A stretch of DNA of 64,000 bases, taken from a virus. A model generated the notes under the pieces. It was not told where the DNA came from. It saw only the letters and a program-made list of their open reading frames with translations, and searched no databases. Made by a program: the position numbers and the translations under genes. Below, one piece after another: positions 1 through 8,461 of this stretch (positions are counted from its first letter, which is position 1; the number at the start of each line of letters is the position of its first letter). The stretch lies in the IMG/VR virus record IMGVR_UViG_3300032217_000845, positions 1-64,000 of that record. One strand, written 5' to 3'.

Positions 1-1
1 C

Positions 2-418
2 ATTACAACAGTACCTTCTGCAGCAACAACTGGCGGAGGTACCCTATTTGTTGATGCAGGTGCTCTAAAGTATCGCGGAACATCTGGTTCTAATGCGACA
101 ATCGTAAATGCTAATGGAACTATTACTGCTCCTTCAGAGTCTATTAAAGTTGCTGCTAACCGTACAACATCAACCACTGGAACTACTGCGTTAACAGATA
201 ATGATAGTGAAACATTTGCTATAACTTTCCCTGTAGGAAGATTCTCTGTTTCACCAGCTGTAACAGCTTCTACTAGCTCAGTAAGATATGTAGCAGCTGT
301 TAATAGCGTTTCAACAGCTGGATTTACTTTATCTGTAAGAAACGTTTCTGGTGCTACAGGAACAACATATTTATATCACTGGCACGCAATAGAAATTATT
401 GCAGGAATGGGTAGCTAA
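2..418 (+). CDS. Phage tail/fibre protein, C-terminal part (5' end outside window)
   Basis: The open frame runs in from the left edge and stops with TAA at 416-418, giving about 138 C-terminal residues. The protein is rich in Gly, Thr, Ser and Ala, with GGGTLFVDAGALKYRG followed by beta-rich sequence and an HWHAIEI end. This is the style of phage tail-fibre or virion decoration proteins. The next gene overlaps the stop as TAATG, so the two are translationally coupled. Exact family not identified. Confidence 0.65.
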   Translation: MTTVPSAATTGGGTLFVDAGALKYRGTSGSNATIVNANGTITAPSESIKVAANRTTSTTGTTALTDNDSETFAITFPVGRFSVSPAVTASTSSVRYVAAVNSVSTAGFTLSVRNVSGATGTTYLYHWHAIEIIAGMGS

Positions 419-549
419 TGGCAATTATATTAATTTGTGAAACAGAGCAATGCGGGAATGCAAATATCCCCATTACTTTTGAAGGAACTGCTGACCGCTA
501 TATATGTGGTGTATGTATGAATGAGATAACTAATAAGGTTGAACAATAA
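418..549 (+). CDS. Small putative zinc-binding protein (43 aa)
   Basis: ATG overlaps the preceding stop codon (TAATG) and its own stop overlaps the next start in the same way, a typical coupled phage cluster. It has Cys7, Cys12, Cys32 and Cys35 (CxxC near the C terminus), which could bind one zinc ion. No family recognised. Too short for routine gene callers; the double TAATG coupling is the main support. Confidence 0.55.
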   Translation: MAIILICETEQCGNANIPITFEGTADRYICGVCMNEITNKVEQ

Positions 550-680
550 TGTTAATCATTCTGCCATCGCTAGATGAAGAGAACAATCAGATATACATAG
601 TTATCAACAAGATAACAAAGAAGACAGTAGCTACCTTTACTGACTACGAGTCAGCAAGGTCTTACCTACTCGGAAAGTAA
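549..680 (+). CDS. Small protein (43 aa), unknown
   Basis: Third member of the coupled chain (start in TAATG of the previous gene). The sequence begins MLIILPSLDEENNQIYIVI and ends SYLLGK. It overlaps the 3' end of the opposing WhiB-like gene by 15 bp, so it closes the rightward unit and meets the leftward operon tail to tail. No function can be assigned. Confidence 0.5.
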   Translation: MLIILPSLDEENNQIYIVINKITKKTVATFTDYESARSYLLGK

Positions 681-1193
681 GTCTTTCTTAGCTTTAGCTT
701 TAGCTCTAGCTGCTTTCACTTTTGCCTGGTCCTTCTTCGCCTTAATCATTCGTTCTGCACGCTGAGCATGATACGCATCAACAGCGTTTGCACTAGTACG
801 ACTTTGCCATTCAAAGCTGCACTCAGTGCACTCAACCATACGCATAGTTGCCCAGCGTCCGCCATTTGGTCTGTTGACTATCTTAGTGATTAGGTCAGCT
901 GTACCTGTATTACATCCAGGACACTTAGGGAATCGCTTACGACGAATCTCTTGCCCTTCCCAGTTTACTGAGAGGGTGCGTCTAATCTCGTCTTCATCTA
1001 GACCGCCCCATACACCGTTTATTTGCTTGTTCTCTAAGGCCCACTTTGCACACTCTTTTCGGACTGGGCACACATCGCACATTAGCTTTGCTGAGAATAT
1101 GTCGTTGTTCTTGTTTGAGAAAAATAGATTTACTTTGTCTCTGTTTGCTGGTTTTGCACATTCGGAATCCTCGTGCCATTCTTGACTTATCAC
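666..1193 (-). CDS. WhiB-family protein with C-terminal zinc ribbon
   Basis: The N-terminal half is a Wbl domain: Cys12, Cys39, Cys42 and Cys48 (C-x26-C-x2-C-x5-C) would ligate a [4Fe-4S] cluster, followed by the GVWGG turn at 60-64. WhiB proteins bind the principal sigma factor in Actinobacteria and redirect transcription. Unlike short host WhiBs, this 175-aa protein continues into CPGC...CTEC, a probable zinc ribbon, then an Ala/Lys-rich basic tail from about residue 140. It is last in the leftward operon and overlaps the upstream gene by 4 bp. Family call is firm; the regulatory target is unknown. Confidence 0.88.
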   Translation of the reverse strand: MISQEWHEDSECAKPANRDKVNLFFSNKNNDIFSAKLMCDVCPVRKECAKWALENKQINGVWGGLDEDEIRRTLSVNWEGQEIRRKRFPKCPGCNTGTADLITKIVNRPNGGRWATMRMVECTECSFEWQSRTSANAVDAYHAQRAERMIKAKKDQAKVKAARAKAKAKKDLLSE

Positions 1194-1537
1194 GGGTACT
1201 GTATTTCTACATAGGTTACTTCTATGACTTCATCTACTTCGCTACCTTCTAGAGTAGACCCGTCGTCAGCACAAACTGTTAGGTATATGTCTCCACCAAC
1301 GGGGCCAGCATACCCCTGCTCTATAATGCCAGCATCTATGAGTTGAAACGCCTGAGCCAAAGATGATACAACACCTTCACGCTGTAGAGAGGATGCTAGA
1401 GCACGCCTAACAACTTCTATCTCCAGGTCGACATGTTTTTCAGTGTAAAAAACTAGGGAGGAGTCACCAAAGTTATAGTGGTAGCCGTAGCCTTCCCACT
1501 CTGACCAGAGTGACTCGCCTTTTCTTAAATCCTTCAT
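1190..1537 (-). CDS. Hypothetical protein (115 aa)
   Basis: Unrecognised acidic protein with aromatic N terminus (WSEWEGYGYHYNF) and a C-terminal beta-rich part ending VTYVEIQYP. Its stop overlaps the start of the WhiB-like gene (ATGA), so the two are probably co-translated. No membrane segment or metal motif is seen. Confidence 0.6.
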   Translation of the reverse strand: MKDLRKGESLWSEWEGYGYHYNFGDSSLVFYTEKHVDLEIEVVRRALASSLQREGVVSSLAQAFQLIDAGIIEQGYAGPVGGDIYLTVCADDGSTLEGSEVDEVIEVTYVEIQYP

Positions 1538-1598
1538 ATAAAAGATTTTAGCTTGTTTAGTTACCTTTTGTTTGAATACTACCCGTGGATTTCAAAAA

Positions 1599-2087
1599 TC
1601 ATACAGGCCAGATATATTCGTAAGTTTCTGGTCTTTTTCCGGTGTCTTCTGGCCATTTAAACTGGGAGTACCATTCGTACTCTTTACTGAGTAGAGCTAG
1701 GCGATGACTAGATGCAATATTTCTAAAGCTAGAAAGGTTTGAAAGCCATTTAGGATTGGTTGACGCGTCCTCAAGTAACCCTAGCTCAATTGCACGCATG
1801 ATAGTTGCCTTGGCTTTGTCGCCAATAGTTGACTTAAAGCCACGACGCTTCCACTCGTCAACCATTGCCTGAATGTAACGGTAAAGAGCGTATTCGTGAC
1901 CACGCCACATCTTTACAGCCGGATGGTTTACCCAGCCTTTTGGTATACGGTGGTCCCCTTGAGGGTCAAGCTCGAGCAGAGTCATAAGAATCTGCCAGCC
2001 TTCTAAGGCTTGCTTGTTGAGACGCTTATTATCAAGCACCTTGGCAATGTGTTCAAAGCTATCTGTTACGGGTACGAATGTTTGCAT
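1599..2087 (-). CDS. Pyrimidine-dimer DNA glycosylase-like protein (T4 endonuclease V family)
   Basis: The pattern LDNKRLNKQALEGWQIL, then GWVNHPAVKMWRGHEYAL and MVDEWKRRGF, resembles the Pyr_excise family (T4 DenV relatives), where a buried Arg/His/Trp core cuts DNA at UV-induced pyrimidine dimers. Length (162 aa) is close to the 138-residue T4 enzyme. The same fold is used by phage enzymes that process modified thymines, so the substrate could differ. It lies in the replication/recombination operon. Assignment is from motif memory, not a search. Confidence 0.55.
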   Translation of the reverse strand: MQTFVPVTDSFEHIAKVLDNKRLNKQALEGWQILMTLLELDPQGDHRIPKGWVNHPAVKMWRGHEYALYRYIQAMVDEWKRRGFKSTIGDKAKATIMRAIELGLLEDASTNPKWLSNLSSFRNIASSHRLALLSKEYEWYSQFKWPEDTGKRPETYEYIWPV

Positions 2088-2105
2088 ATCTAGACCCTAC
2101 TGTAG

Positions 2106-2330
2106 TTATTTGTGGTTGTCAAGTCCAAAAGTGACAAAGTTTGCTTTGACTTTGCTATGAGCAGTTATCTCGTATTTGCCATCATTGAGCTCTACTTTGA
2201 GCTCTGTGTCGACCTTGTCCGCTACCTCACTTGGTTCAATTCCTAGGAATCTGCTGATGTAGTTGATTGTAGCTTCGCAGGCTGACTCGTAGTCTGTGGC
2301 GATGAACTTTAGTTCAAACGATGTACGCAT
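2106..2330 (-). CDS. Hypothetical protein (74 aa)
   Basis: Small protein with an amphipathic N-terminal half (YESACEATINYISRFLGI) and beta-like C-terminal half. Its ATG overlaps the stop region of the 142-aa gene upstream (shared base 2330), indicating coupling in the operon. No recognised domain. Confidence 0.55.
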   Translation of the reverse strand: MRTSFELKFIATDYESACEATINYISRFLGIEPSEVADKVDTELKVELNDGKYEITAHSKVKANFVTFGLDNHK

Positions 2331-2758
2331 TATCGAATTCGCTTTTCTAGCTTGTCTGGAGAGTAGTGAACTCCAGAAAGAACCGGCTGCTTGTTGTCAG
2401 TAATGTTTACAATAATGTCTCCGTAGCGGATTCCAGTAACTTTTCCACGACGTCCGTTGTGCATAGTTCCTGACGTATCGCCAAATGCGTCAGTCTTTAC
2501 TCGCACCTCATCGCCGACAACGATATGCCCTGGCATAGCCTGTACCCAAACTTCATCAGCATTTGGCTTAGGGTCTGACAATGATTGGTTGAGTGCTAAC
2601 TTGCTAAACATTTCGGCAGCTTCCTTAGCCATTCCCGCTGAAAGCTTGCTATCATCTGCCCAGACTTCTAGCAGTTTTAGAATCATGTTTCCTGAGCCAA
2701 CCTTTACTTTGGCGTCTTGCATTTGCTGGCGTACCCATTCAAAGTTTACTTCTGGCAT
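2330..2758 (-). CDS. Hypothetical protein with C-terminal SH3/KOW-like segment
   Basis: Residues 1-70 are helical. Residues 75-142 (GDEVRVKTDAFGDTSG, then NGRRGKVTGIRYGDIIVNI) resemble a KOW/SH3-type barrel as found in nucleic-acid-binding proteins. Ends one base before the 74-aa gene start. Function unknown; a DNA/RNA-associated role is a guess from the barrel pattern and the replication-gene context. Confidence 0.55.
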   Translation of the reverse strand: MPEVNFEWVRQQMQDAKVKVGSGNMILKLLEVWADDSKLSAGMAKEAAEMFSKLALNQSLSDPKPNADEVWVQAMPGHIVVGDEVRVKTDAFGDTSGTMHNGRRGKVTGIRYGDIIVNITDNKQPVLSGVHYSPDKLEKRIR

Positions 2759-2760
2759 TT

Positions 2761-3780
2761 TTAGCTCCTTGTTATTTGTGTTAGTAGTGTTTGTAGTGTT
2801 TCTAGTGATTCTTCCCTATCAGGGATGGCTGAAATGTAGTCTTCTCTTTGCTGTACAGCAAGCATAAATCGGTCCTTAATTGGCAAGTCTTCGATGAAAG
2901 ATGGCAATAATGACCAGCTTGACGAGATTGAAGATGACTCACGCCACTCAGTTGCTACAGGGGTTAGAGTGTTCATAGCTTGGATGTACGATGGTGACCA
3001 CCAAGTACCTCCAATTCGGTCTTGAGGGGCCACTAGAAGCCCTACAGAGGCTCTTAAGGTGTCCATAGCTTCTTGGTCTGTTTCCTTCTTAGAAGCCTTT
3101 AGAGGCTTAATAGGAATAGATGTATTGTCCGCAATTCTCTTTGCCCACTTGGTTTTAGGGTTGCTGACGGCCCAGTGGGTGGACACTCTTTCAACCTCTG
3201 AACGCTCTGGGTTTAGTAGCAATACGTCAAAGTTTAGACCAACTACGCTACTACTTGCGCCACTTGGTAGATGCTCGCTAACTGACTCGTCTGATTTCCA
3301 AGGAAGCCCTGGATAGACAGTTGTTGGCCATGTTTCCGTAAGTAGAAGTTCGCAAGCGTGGAGCATCTTGTCTAAGTTCTTGGGTTCTTTAGCTAGTAAG
3401 TACTCACTGCGTTTGTTGTAGAAAGGCTTAACTAGACTTTGGATGTCGCTAAGTACAGACTTTAAACTTGACTTAATTAGCCAGTGCTGAGGGTTATCTA
3501 CTACTAAGTGTAGTTTTGAAGACGTGTAAAGCTCCTCGATGAGGCTAAGGGCTCCGTATGCTTGATTTGCACTTAGGCTAGTTGGCGAAACTAGCCCTAC
3601 AAATACTGCATCAAATTCTTCTAGGTCTTTAGATGTCCAAAGAATATTTGGACGAGACCAGACAACATTGTGTCCAGCCTCGGAGAGAGCACGGTCTAGA
3701 ACACCAAAGAAGCCTAGATTTGCTTGGTGAGCTTTTTTAGAGGTGTGACCTGAAGTCATACCAGTTAGAAGTACTTTCAT
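2761..3780 (-). CDS. Putative GT-B-type glycosyltransferase
   Basis: The 339-aa protein starts MKVLLTGMTSGHTSKKAHQ with an alternating beta-alpha pattern. A C-terminal section (LLVAPQDRIGGTWWSPSYIQAMNTLTPV) resembles the donor-nucleotide end of GT-B enzymes. Phages use such proteins to decorate DNA bases, virions or host glycans. It sits between the SSB-like gene and small operon genes. No catalytic residue can be named, so the enzyme class is tentative. Confidence 0.45.
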   Translation of the reverse strand: MKVLLTGMTSGHTSKKAHQANLGFFGVLDRALSEAGHNVVWSRPNILWTSKDLEEFDAVFVGLVSPTSLSANQAYGALSLIEELYTSSKLHLVVDNPQHWLIKSSLKSVLSDIQSLVKPFYNKRSEYLLAKEPKNLDKMLHACELLLTETWPTTVYPGLPWKSDESVSEHLPSGASSSVVGLNFDVLLLNPERSEVERVSTHWAVSNPKTKWAKRIADNTSIPIKPLKASKKETDQEAMDTLRASVGLLVAPQDRIGGTWWSPSYIQAMNTLTPVATEWRESSSISSSWSLLPSFIEDLPIKDRFMLAVQQREDYISAIPDREESLETLQTLLTQITRS

Positions 3781-3838
3781 AGTTTCCTATACGTAGAGGA
3801 GAGAGGCACTACTAGAGTGCCCCCCTCTACTACATGAT

Positions 3839-4363
3839 TTAGAACGGTGCGTCAGTTGCAGCAATAGGTGCTGCAGGGGCTGGAGCAGGGGCTGGAGCTG
3901 GAGCAGGAGCAGGAGCAGCAACCTGAGAGGCTGGAGCTGATACTGTAGCATCGGTAGAAGCCGAGACGTAGTACATCTTAATCTCGTTCTTCTTGTTACC
4001 CTGCCAAATGCGGGAACCAACCTGGCCACGGAAAGTGCGGCCGATTAGAGCCTGTTCAATCTGTGCGTTTGATGGGTTCTGGTCAAAGTATGCGCGATTC
4101 AGGCCAAGTGCAGCCATCTTCTTAAAGAACATACCTAGTGCTGCTGAAGAGTCTGGAGAGACAACTAGGTTGTCCCAAACTAGACGCTTTGCGTGTGGAC
4201 CAGCCTGGACCTCGGTCTTTAGCGAGAACATAGTCTTGCCTGACTGAGATACTTTAGCTGTAGCTTCAACGACCTTTAGGTCAAAGTCGCCGTCTGGTAG
4301 TGGCTCGTAATTGTTTACTTCGCCTGCCTCTTTTACGAGGTCGCTCCAATTTAGTGAGCTCAT
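3839..4363 (-). CDS. Single-stranded DNA-binding protein-like (DUF669 type)
   Basis: Residues 1-135 (PLPDGDFDLKVVEATAKVSQSGKTMFSLKTEV... LIGRTFRGQVGSRIWQGN) resemble phage DUF669 proteins, which act as ssDNA-binding partners of recombinases. A Pro/Ala repeat linker follows and the protein ends in ATDAPF, much like the acidic-aromatic tip of bacterial SSB that recruits repair enzymes. Directly upstream of it is a Sak4-like ATPase, the usual partner. The Pro/Ala linker is encoded by an imperfect GGAGCW repeat at about 3878-3920. A second SSB of actinobacterial type is at 59337. Confidence 0.7.
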   Translation of the reverse strand: MSSLNWSDLVKEAGEVNNYEPLPDGDFDLKVVEATAKVSQSGKTMFSLKTEVQAGPHAKRLVWDNLVVSPDSSAALGMFFKKMAALGLNRAYFDQNPSNAQIEQALIGRTFRGQVGSRIWQGNKKNEIKMYYVSASTDATVSAPASQVAAPAPAPAPAPAPAPAAPIAATDAPF

Positions 4364-4368
4364 AGGGG

Positions 4369-5136
4369 TTAGCCTACTTTCTTTGTTGTAGTGGATTTTG
4401 CCTTCTCGCCGAAGACCATGTCGAGCATACGTTCAATACCTAAATCGCCCTGCTCGACAACTTTGCCGAGACGACCTTGGACACGCTCACCAGCTTCATA
4501 TTCTGGTGTGCGTTCCACATACATACGACGGACCTTATATGGTGGCTGCATCGGGTCAGGGTTGGGTACCTGCTCCACGGTGATAGCACCAAGGATGTCG
4601 TAGAAATATGGAGCCTGAATTGCTAGCTGACCCTGTAGGTAGGGACGGTATACGCCATCCTGACCCTTACGGGACATAGCAGTCAGAACGATAGCCTCTA
4701 GAGGCTGTGTTGGGTGCATTGTAAGGTCACGGAGGTCACGAAGTAGTGCACCCATGTGACGAAGTAGTTCGCCCCACTGTTGCATCTTCATTTGCTCTGT
4801 ACCAGCAATGTTGTCCATGCACTTAACCTGTAACTCAGAAATTGAGTCAATGATTAAGGACTTGAACTGGTGTTTGCCGCTCTGAAGCCATTGGAATGCC
4901 TTCATAACGACGTCGTAGTCACGAACTTGTACTACAACTGTATCCCAGGTGCCATCGGCCACTGGTGGCTCTTCGCGTACTGGGTCCCAATACCTTACGT
5001 TGATTGGTAGGAAGCGGTGGCCTCCCTCAACGTCTAGCATTAGACGTGGGTATGGTGCTGTGACAGCAAAGGTGGATTTACCGACCTTTGACTCTCCATG
5101 GACCATGATTGTCAAACTACGTTGTACGTCAGACAT
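4369..5136 (-). CDS. Sak4-like RecA-fold recombinase ATPase
   Basis: The Walker A motif GESKVGKS at residues 14-21, a Walker B-like LIIDSIS near 98, and overall length (255 aa) match the phage nucleotide-binding/Sak4 family (AAA_24), minimal RecA-like proteins that promote single-strand annealing or strand exchange with an SSB partner. The gene overlaps the Cas4-like nuclease gene by one base and is followed by the DUF669-type SSB, giving a compact recombination module. Function is inferred from family and neighbours. Confidence 0.75.
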   Translation of the reverse strand: MSDVQRSLTIMVHGESKVGKSTFAVTAPYPRLMLDVEGGHRFLPINVRYWDPVREEPPVADGTWDTVVVQVRDYDVVMKAFQWLQSGKHQFKSLIIDSISELQVKCMDNIAGTEQMKMQQWGELLRHMGALLRDLRDLTMHPTQPLEAIVLTAMSRKGQDGVYRPYLQGQLAIQAPYFYDILGAITVEQVPNPDPMQPPYKVRRMYVERTPEYEAGERVQGRLGKVVEQGDLGIERMLDMVFGEKAKSTTTKKVG

Positions 5137-6083
5137 TATTCATTTCCTTTTTTCTCTTCGGTGGTTCCGTAATAATCGTAAGGGTTTCCAGCCACAAACG
5201 AATCTCTGATTGCTGCTTCTGCAGCACTTCCGTCATCCATTAAAGGGCAGACGGAGAAGAATGGACACTTCCACTTACAGTCACGACTTGGGCGTGGGTA
5301 CGCAACCAACTGGTGACTCACTCCCTCGTCTAGAGCCTTGCGGACGTTAAGCATGTCTCCAACAGCGCCCTGAAGTCTTTGCCAGAAATTACGCAGTGCG
5401 TAGATGTTGTGGCGCACTTCAATCTGCTGGTAGAAAGGTGGCTTTGCATTAGCAGTACGCTTTACTTTCTTGAGCATAGTAAAGATACCACCGTCAGAAC
5501 GCTCGCCGTCCTTGTTCTGAGCAGCTTCAAGAGTCATGTATGTAAGAATTTGCTCATTCATGTGAGCGGTAGAGCCAAACTCAGTGAACGAACCACCAAC
5601 AGTCTTGAAGTCACGGAACATGCGGGCACCGTCAGACTTGCGACGAACACGCATGTCCAACTTACCCTGAAGTTCAACGGCTCCATCAAACATTGGCATA
5701 GAGATAATCTCTTCGTTTGAGATACGCTCTAGCTCCATGTCGATGCCCTCGTCTTCTACCCATTCAAGGTAGCCAGCGAGCATGATATGACCGAGTTCTG
5801 CTTCGGCTTCTAGGTCTGATGTATCGCGGTAGTCGTCCATCAAAATCTTGCGGTCTTTAGCTACGAGTTCAGAGTGAACTTCTAGTAGGTCAAGAGTCAT
5901 GTCTGAAGAGTAGTACTGGTCCATTGCTTCGTGGATACGAGAACCAAGTGCAAGTGCTCCAGTAAAATCTTTCATCTTAGGCTGAAGACGTAGGTAGTAG
6001 CTGAAGTACCATCTACGACGGCAGTCCTTGAATGTTTGAATCTCTGAGTTAGAGATTCTTAGTGGGGGTTGTTGTTCTGTCAT
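5136..6083 (-). CDS. Cas4/RecB-like PD-(D/E)XK nuclease with Fe-S cluster cysteines
   Basis: The N-terminal SEIQTFKDCRRRWYFSY and C-terminal CKWKCPFFSVCP supply four cysteines (Cys20 plus three near 270-280) arranged like the [4Fe-4S] cluster of AddB/Cas4 nucleases. GKLDMRV and FRDFKTV in the middle are the D...(D/E)xK active-site strands. Probably a 5' exonuclease producing single strands for the Sak4-like recombinase encoded next. No Cas1/Cas2 or CRISPR array is nearby, so this is a phage recombination nuclease, not an adaptation protein. Confidence 0.8.
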   Translation of the reverse strand: MTEQQPPLRISNSEIQTFKDCRRRWYFSYYLRLQPKMKDFTGALALGSRIHEAMDQYYSSDMTLDLLEVHSELVAKDRKILMDDYRDTSDLEAEAELGHIMLAGYLEWVEDEGIDMELERISNEEIISMPMFDGAVELQGKLDMRVRRKSDGARMFRDFKTVGGSFTEFGSTAHMNEQILTYMTLEAAQNKDGERSDGGIFTMLKKVKRTANAKPPFYQQIEVRHNIYALRNFWQRLQGAVGDMLNVRKALDEGVSHQLVAYPRPSRDCKWKCPFFSVCPLMDDGSAAEAAIRDSFVAGNPYDYYGTTEEKKGNE

Positions 6084-6090
6084 TGTTAAA

Positions 6091-7917
6091 TTACTTTACT
6101 TTCTCTGAGCGAAGCATGTCAAGTAGTTTCGCTTTATCGCGCACAACTTGTTCAAAGTTGTCTGCCTTGGTATCGAGAGCCTGAATTACACGCTCTTCGA
6201 TTGTGTCCTCGGTCACATAGTCAGTAATGAGAATCGAATCGTGAATCTCAGAACCAATGCGGTGAACTCGGTCCAGTGCCTGCTTGTAGTCAACAAGAGA
6301 CCATGGTCGTTGTAGCATAACAAGTCTGCGAGCGGTTGTCAAGGTGACACCAACTCCACCAGCCTGTGCAGTGAATAGAATCCACTTGATACGTCCAGCT
6401 TGGAAGTCGTCAATAGCTTGCTGACGCTGGTCTTCGTCCTGAGCACCAGTAATTAGACCATGCTCAATTCCAGCCTTAGTCATGCGGGCACTCAGTAATT
6501 CAATCAACTGGCGAGACACGGCACATACTGCTACCGAGTCGTCTCCAAAGTCACCGTTATCAATGTCATCCATCAGAGCATCAACCTTACAGGATGGGTC
6601 TGACAAAAGAATCTTTTCTTCGCCAGTAACTTCATCTACAGTTACATCGGCATACGAGCTGGCTAGTTGAAGTAGACGCAATGTCTGAGTTAGAGGGTTT
6701 GGAGCAACGATGATGTCACTCAAACCTTCTTCAGCAGTTTCTTTGCTGAGCATGGCAATCATGTTGTCACGCATCTGCTCGTAAGCTTTCTTCTGCTTAA
6801 CGGACATCTCAACATCACGACGGTCAGTAATAACTTCTGGTAGCCAAGGCAGTACTCGCTGCTTTAGCATTCTACGCATACGAGGGTGGATAGCAGAGTA
6901 GAACTCTTCTTCCATGTGAGGCTTGACACCAAGAACCATCATTCCGCCAAACGCATTCAACATAATGTTGACCATGCGGTCAATCCACTTGGTTTTGCTA
7001 GGCCACTCTTCTGGAGAAATCCAGTGCAAGATAGCCCACATGTCAACAACATTGTTTGCAATAGGTGTCCCAGTGAGAGCAAAGCGAATATCCGCATCTC
7101 CACTGGCAGCCCAGAGTGCTCGGCTCTGCTTAGACTTAGGGTCTTTTGAGCGATGCATCTCGTCGGCTACAACAGCTTTGAAATCGATAGTGTTTAGTTC
7201 ACGCTGGTGTACTTCACATCTGGTAGGCGTTACACGAGTATCGTGACCACCGCAGTTGGCACATCGGGATAGAGCGATTGAGCCATAAGGTGCAAGCTTG
7301 GAATGAGTGCGTAGTGACTCCCAGTTAATTACATAAACATTTGCTGGGTGCTCAAACTGTGCGCGACGCTGAGTAGCAGTTCCTTTGATAACCTGAACAT
7401 CAATTCCAGGCCACCACTTCTCAAACTCACGCTTCCAGTTTTTCTTCAAAGTGTTAGGGCAGACAATAAGAGCAGGGAAGACATCTTCGTCCTTGTCATG
7501 CAGAAGTTTTAGAGCGCGGATAGCCTGGGCAGTCTTACCTAGTCCAGGTTCATCGGCTAGCAATGCACGACGGGCAGTTGCTAAGAACTCTACCCCTGCA
7601 CGCTGGTGCGGGAATAGGTCGTCATTGCCGACATAGTCGTCTGGCATTATTTCTAGGTCACGAAGATGGTTAGATGGCACGATGCGGTTGGTACGCTCGT
7701 TAGCCGCCCATATAGCTAAGTTTGGACCAATCTCTAGACTATCTTTGAAAGTAGAGCGGAGTGCTAGGCAAGTAGCCCATGAAGTTGGGATACGCCAAAT
7801 CTGCTCTCTAGCAGACCAAGAGGCACCGGGGATGCTCTTACAAAGCTCCTTGAGACGCCACTCGGCGTTGATAATGATGTGTTTACCCGAATCATCGAGT
7901 TCTACATTTACAGGCAC
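6091..7917 (-). CDS. SNF2-family helicase/translocase
   Basis: The 608-aa protein has an N-terminal HARP-like segment (1-75), Walker A DEPGLGKT at 122-129, Walker B VVADEMHRSKD near 250, and helicase C motifs (FTAQAGGVGVTLTTARRLVML and QALDRVHRIG) near 520-560. A CxxC...CxxH zinc-knuckle-like insertion (CANCGGHDTRVTPTRCEVH) lies before Walker B. This resembles SMARCAL1-type annealing helicases. It probably remodels replication forks or protein-DNA complexes with the nuclease and polymerase in the same operon. Confidence 0.88.
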   Translation of the reverse strand: MPVNVELDDSGKHIIINAEWRLKELCKSIPGASWSAREQIWRIPTSWATCLALRSTFKDSLEIGPNLAIWAANERTNRIVPSNHLRDLEIMPDDYVGNDDLFPHQRAGVEFLATARRALLADEPGLGKTAQAIRALKLLHDKDEDVFPALIVCPNTLKKNWKREFEKWWPGIDVQVIKGTATQRRAQFEHPANVYVINWESLRTHSKLAPYGSIALSRCANCGGHDTRVTPTRCEVHQRELNTIDFKAVVADEMHRSKDPKSKQSRALWAASGDADIRFALTGTPIANNVVDMWAILHWISPEEWPSKTKWIDRMVNIMLNAFGGMMVLGVKPHMEEEFYSAIHPRMRRMLKQRVLPWLPEVITDRRDVEMSVKQKKAYEQMRDNMIAMLSKETAEEGLSDIIVAPNPLTQTLRLLQLASSYADVTVDEVTGEEKILLSDPSCKVDALMDDIDNGDFGDDSVAVCAVSRQLIELLSARMTKAGIEHGLITGAQDEDQRQQAIDDFQAGRIKWILFTAQAGGVGVTLTTARRLVMLQRPWSLVDYKQALDRVHRIGSEIHDSILITDYVTEDTIEERVIQALDTKADNFEQVVRDKAKLLDMLRSEKVK

Positions 7918-7993
7918 TAATGCCTTCCTTTCGTCTCTACATACATACTAGCACAAAAAAGTTTGGTTTGTTGCGTTTTTTGCTAATATTTTT

Positions 7994-8461
7994 TTAATTC
8001 AGTAATTTCACAGGTTTCCAACCAGACTTCACTAACCTTAGCAGACCGTGTCTGATTGCGTCAAGTGCGTGTCCTTCGCCACCTTTGTGCCAGTACCCGA
8101 GCTTCTTTAACTTCTCATTTGTAAACATTGCTTTAGCATCAGCAGGAGATTGGAAGTAGATGTCATCAGGAGCAACTCCAATATCCATAAGACACTGCTT
8201 AAGAATGCCAATCTGCTCAAGTGAGTACGGTGCCTGAGTGTTACGTACAGTCTGAGCATTGATGGTGAATCGTTCGCACACAATCTCGATAGGGATGGAA
8301 CGCATCATAGCGTCAGCCAGTGCTTCACGAATTGGACGTGCGTACTCTTCTTGCTGGTATTCCCCAGACCAAATAATTTCTGGCTCTGAGCCATCGATGT
8401 ACGCAAATAATGCAATACCACTGGCTTTGCCGGGGTCTACAGAAAGGACAAGTTTAGACAT
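7994..8461 (-). CDS. RuvC-like Holliday junction resolvase
   Basis: RNase H-fold hallmarks are visible: LSVDPGKASGIA (Asp9), IVCERF (Glu near 62) and EGHALDAIRHGLL with the C-terminal acidic residue near 137. Length 155 aa matches RuvC-like phage resolvases. The start overlaps the polymerase gene by 8 bp. It would cleave branched intermediates before packaging. Confidence 0.75.
   Translation of the reverse strand: MSKLVLSVDPGKASGIALFAYIDGSEPEIIWSGEYQQEEYARPIREALADAMMRSIPIEIVCERFTINAQTVRNTQAPYSLEQIGILKQCLMDIGVAPDDIYFQSPADAKAMFTNEKLKKLGYWHKGGEGHALDAIRHGLLRLVKSGWKPVKLLN

Noticed and set aside
3787-4029. Leu/Gln-rich open frame inside the DUF669-type SSB gene
   Set aside because: It is the frame shadow of the Pro/Ala repeat linker; low complexity, no start signal.
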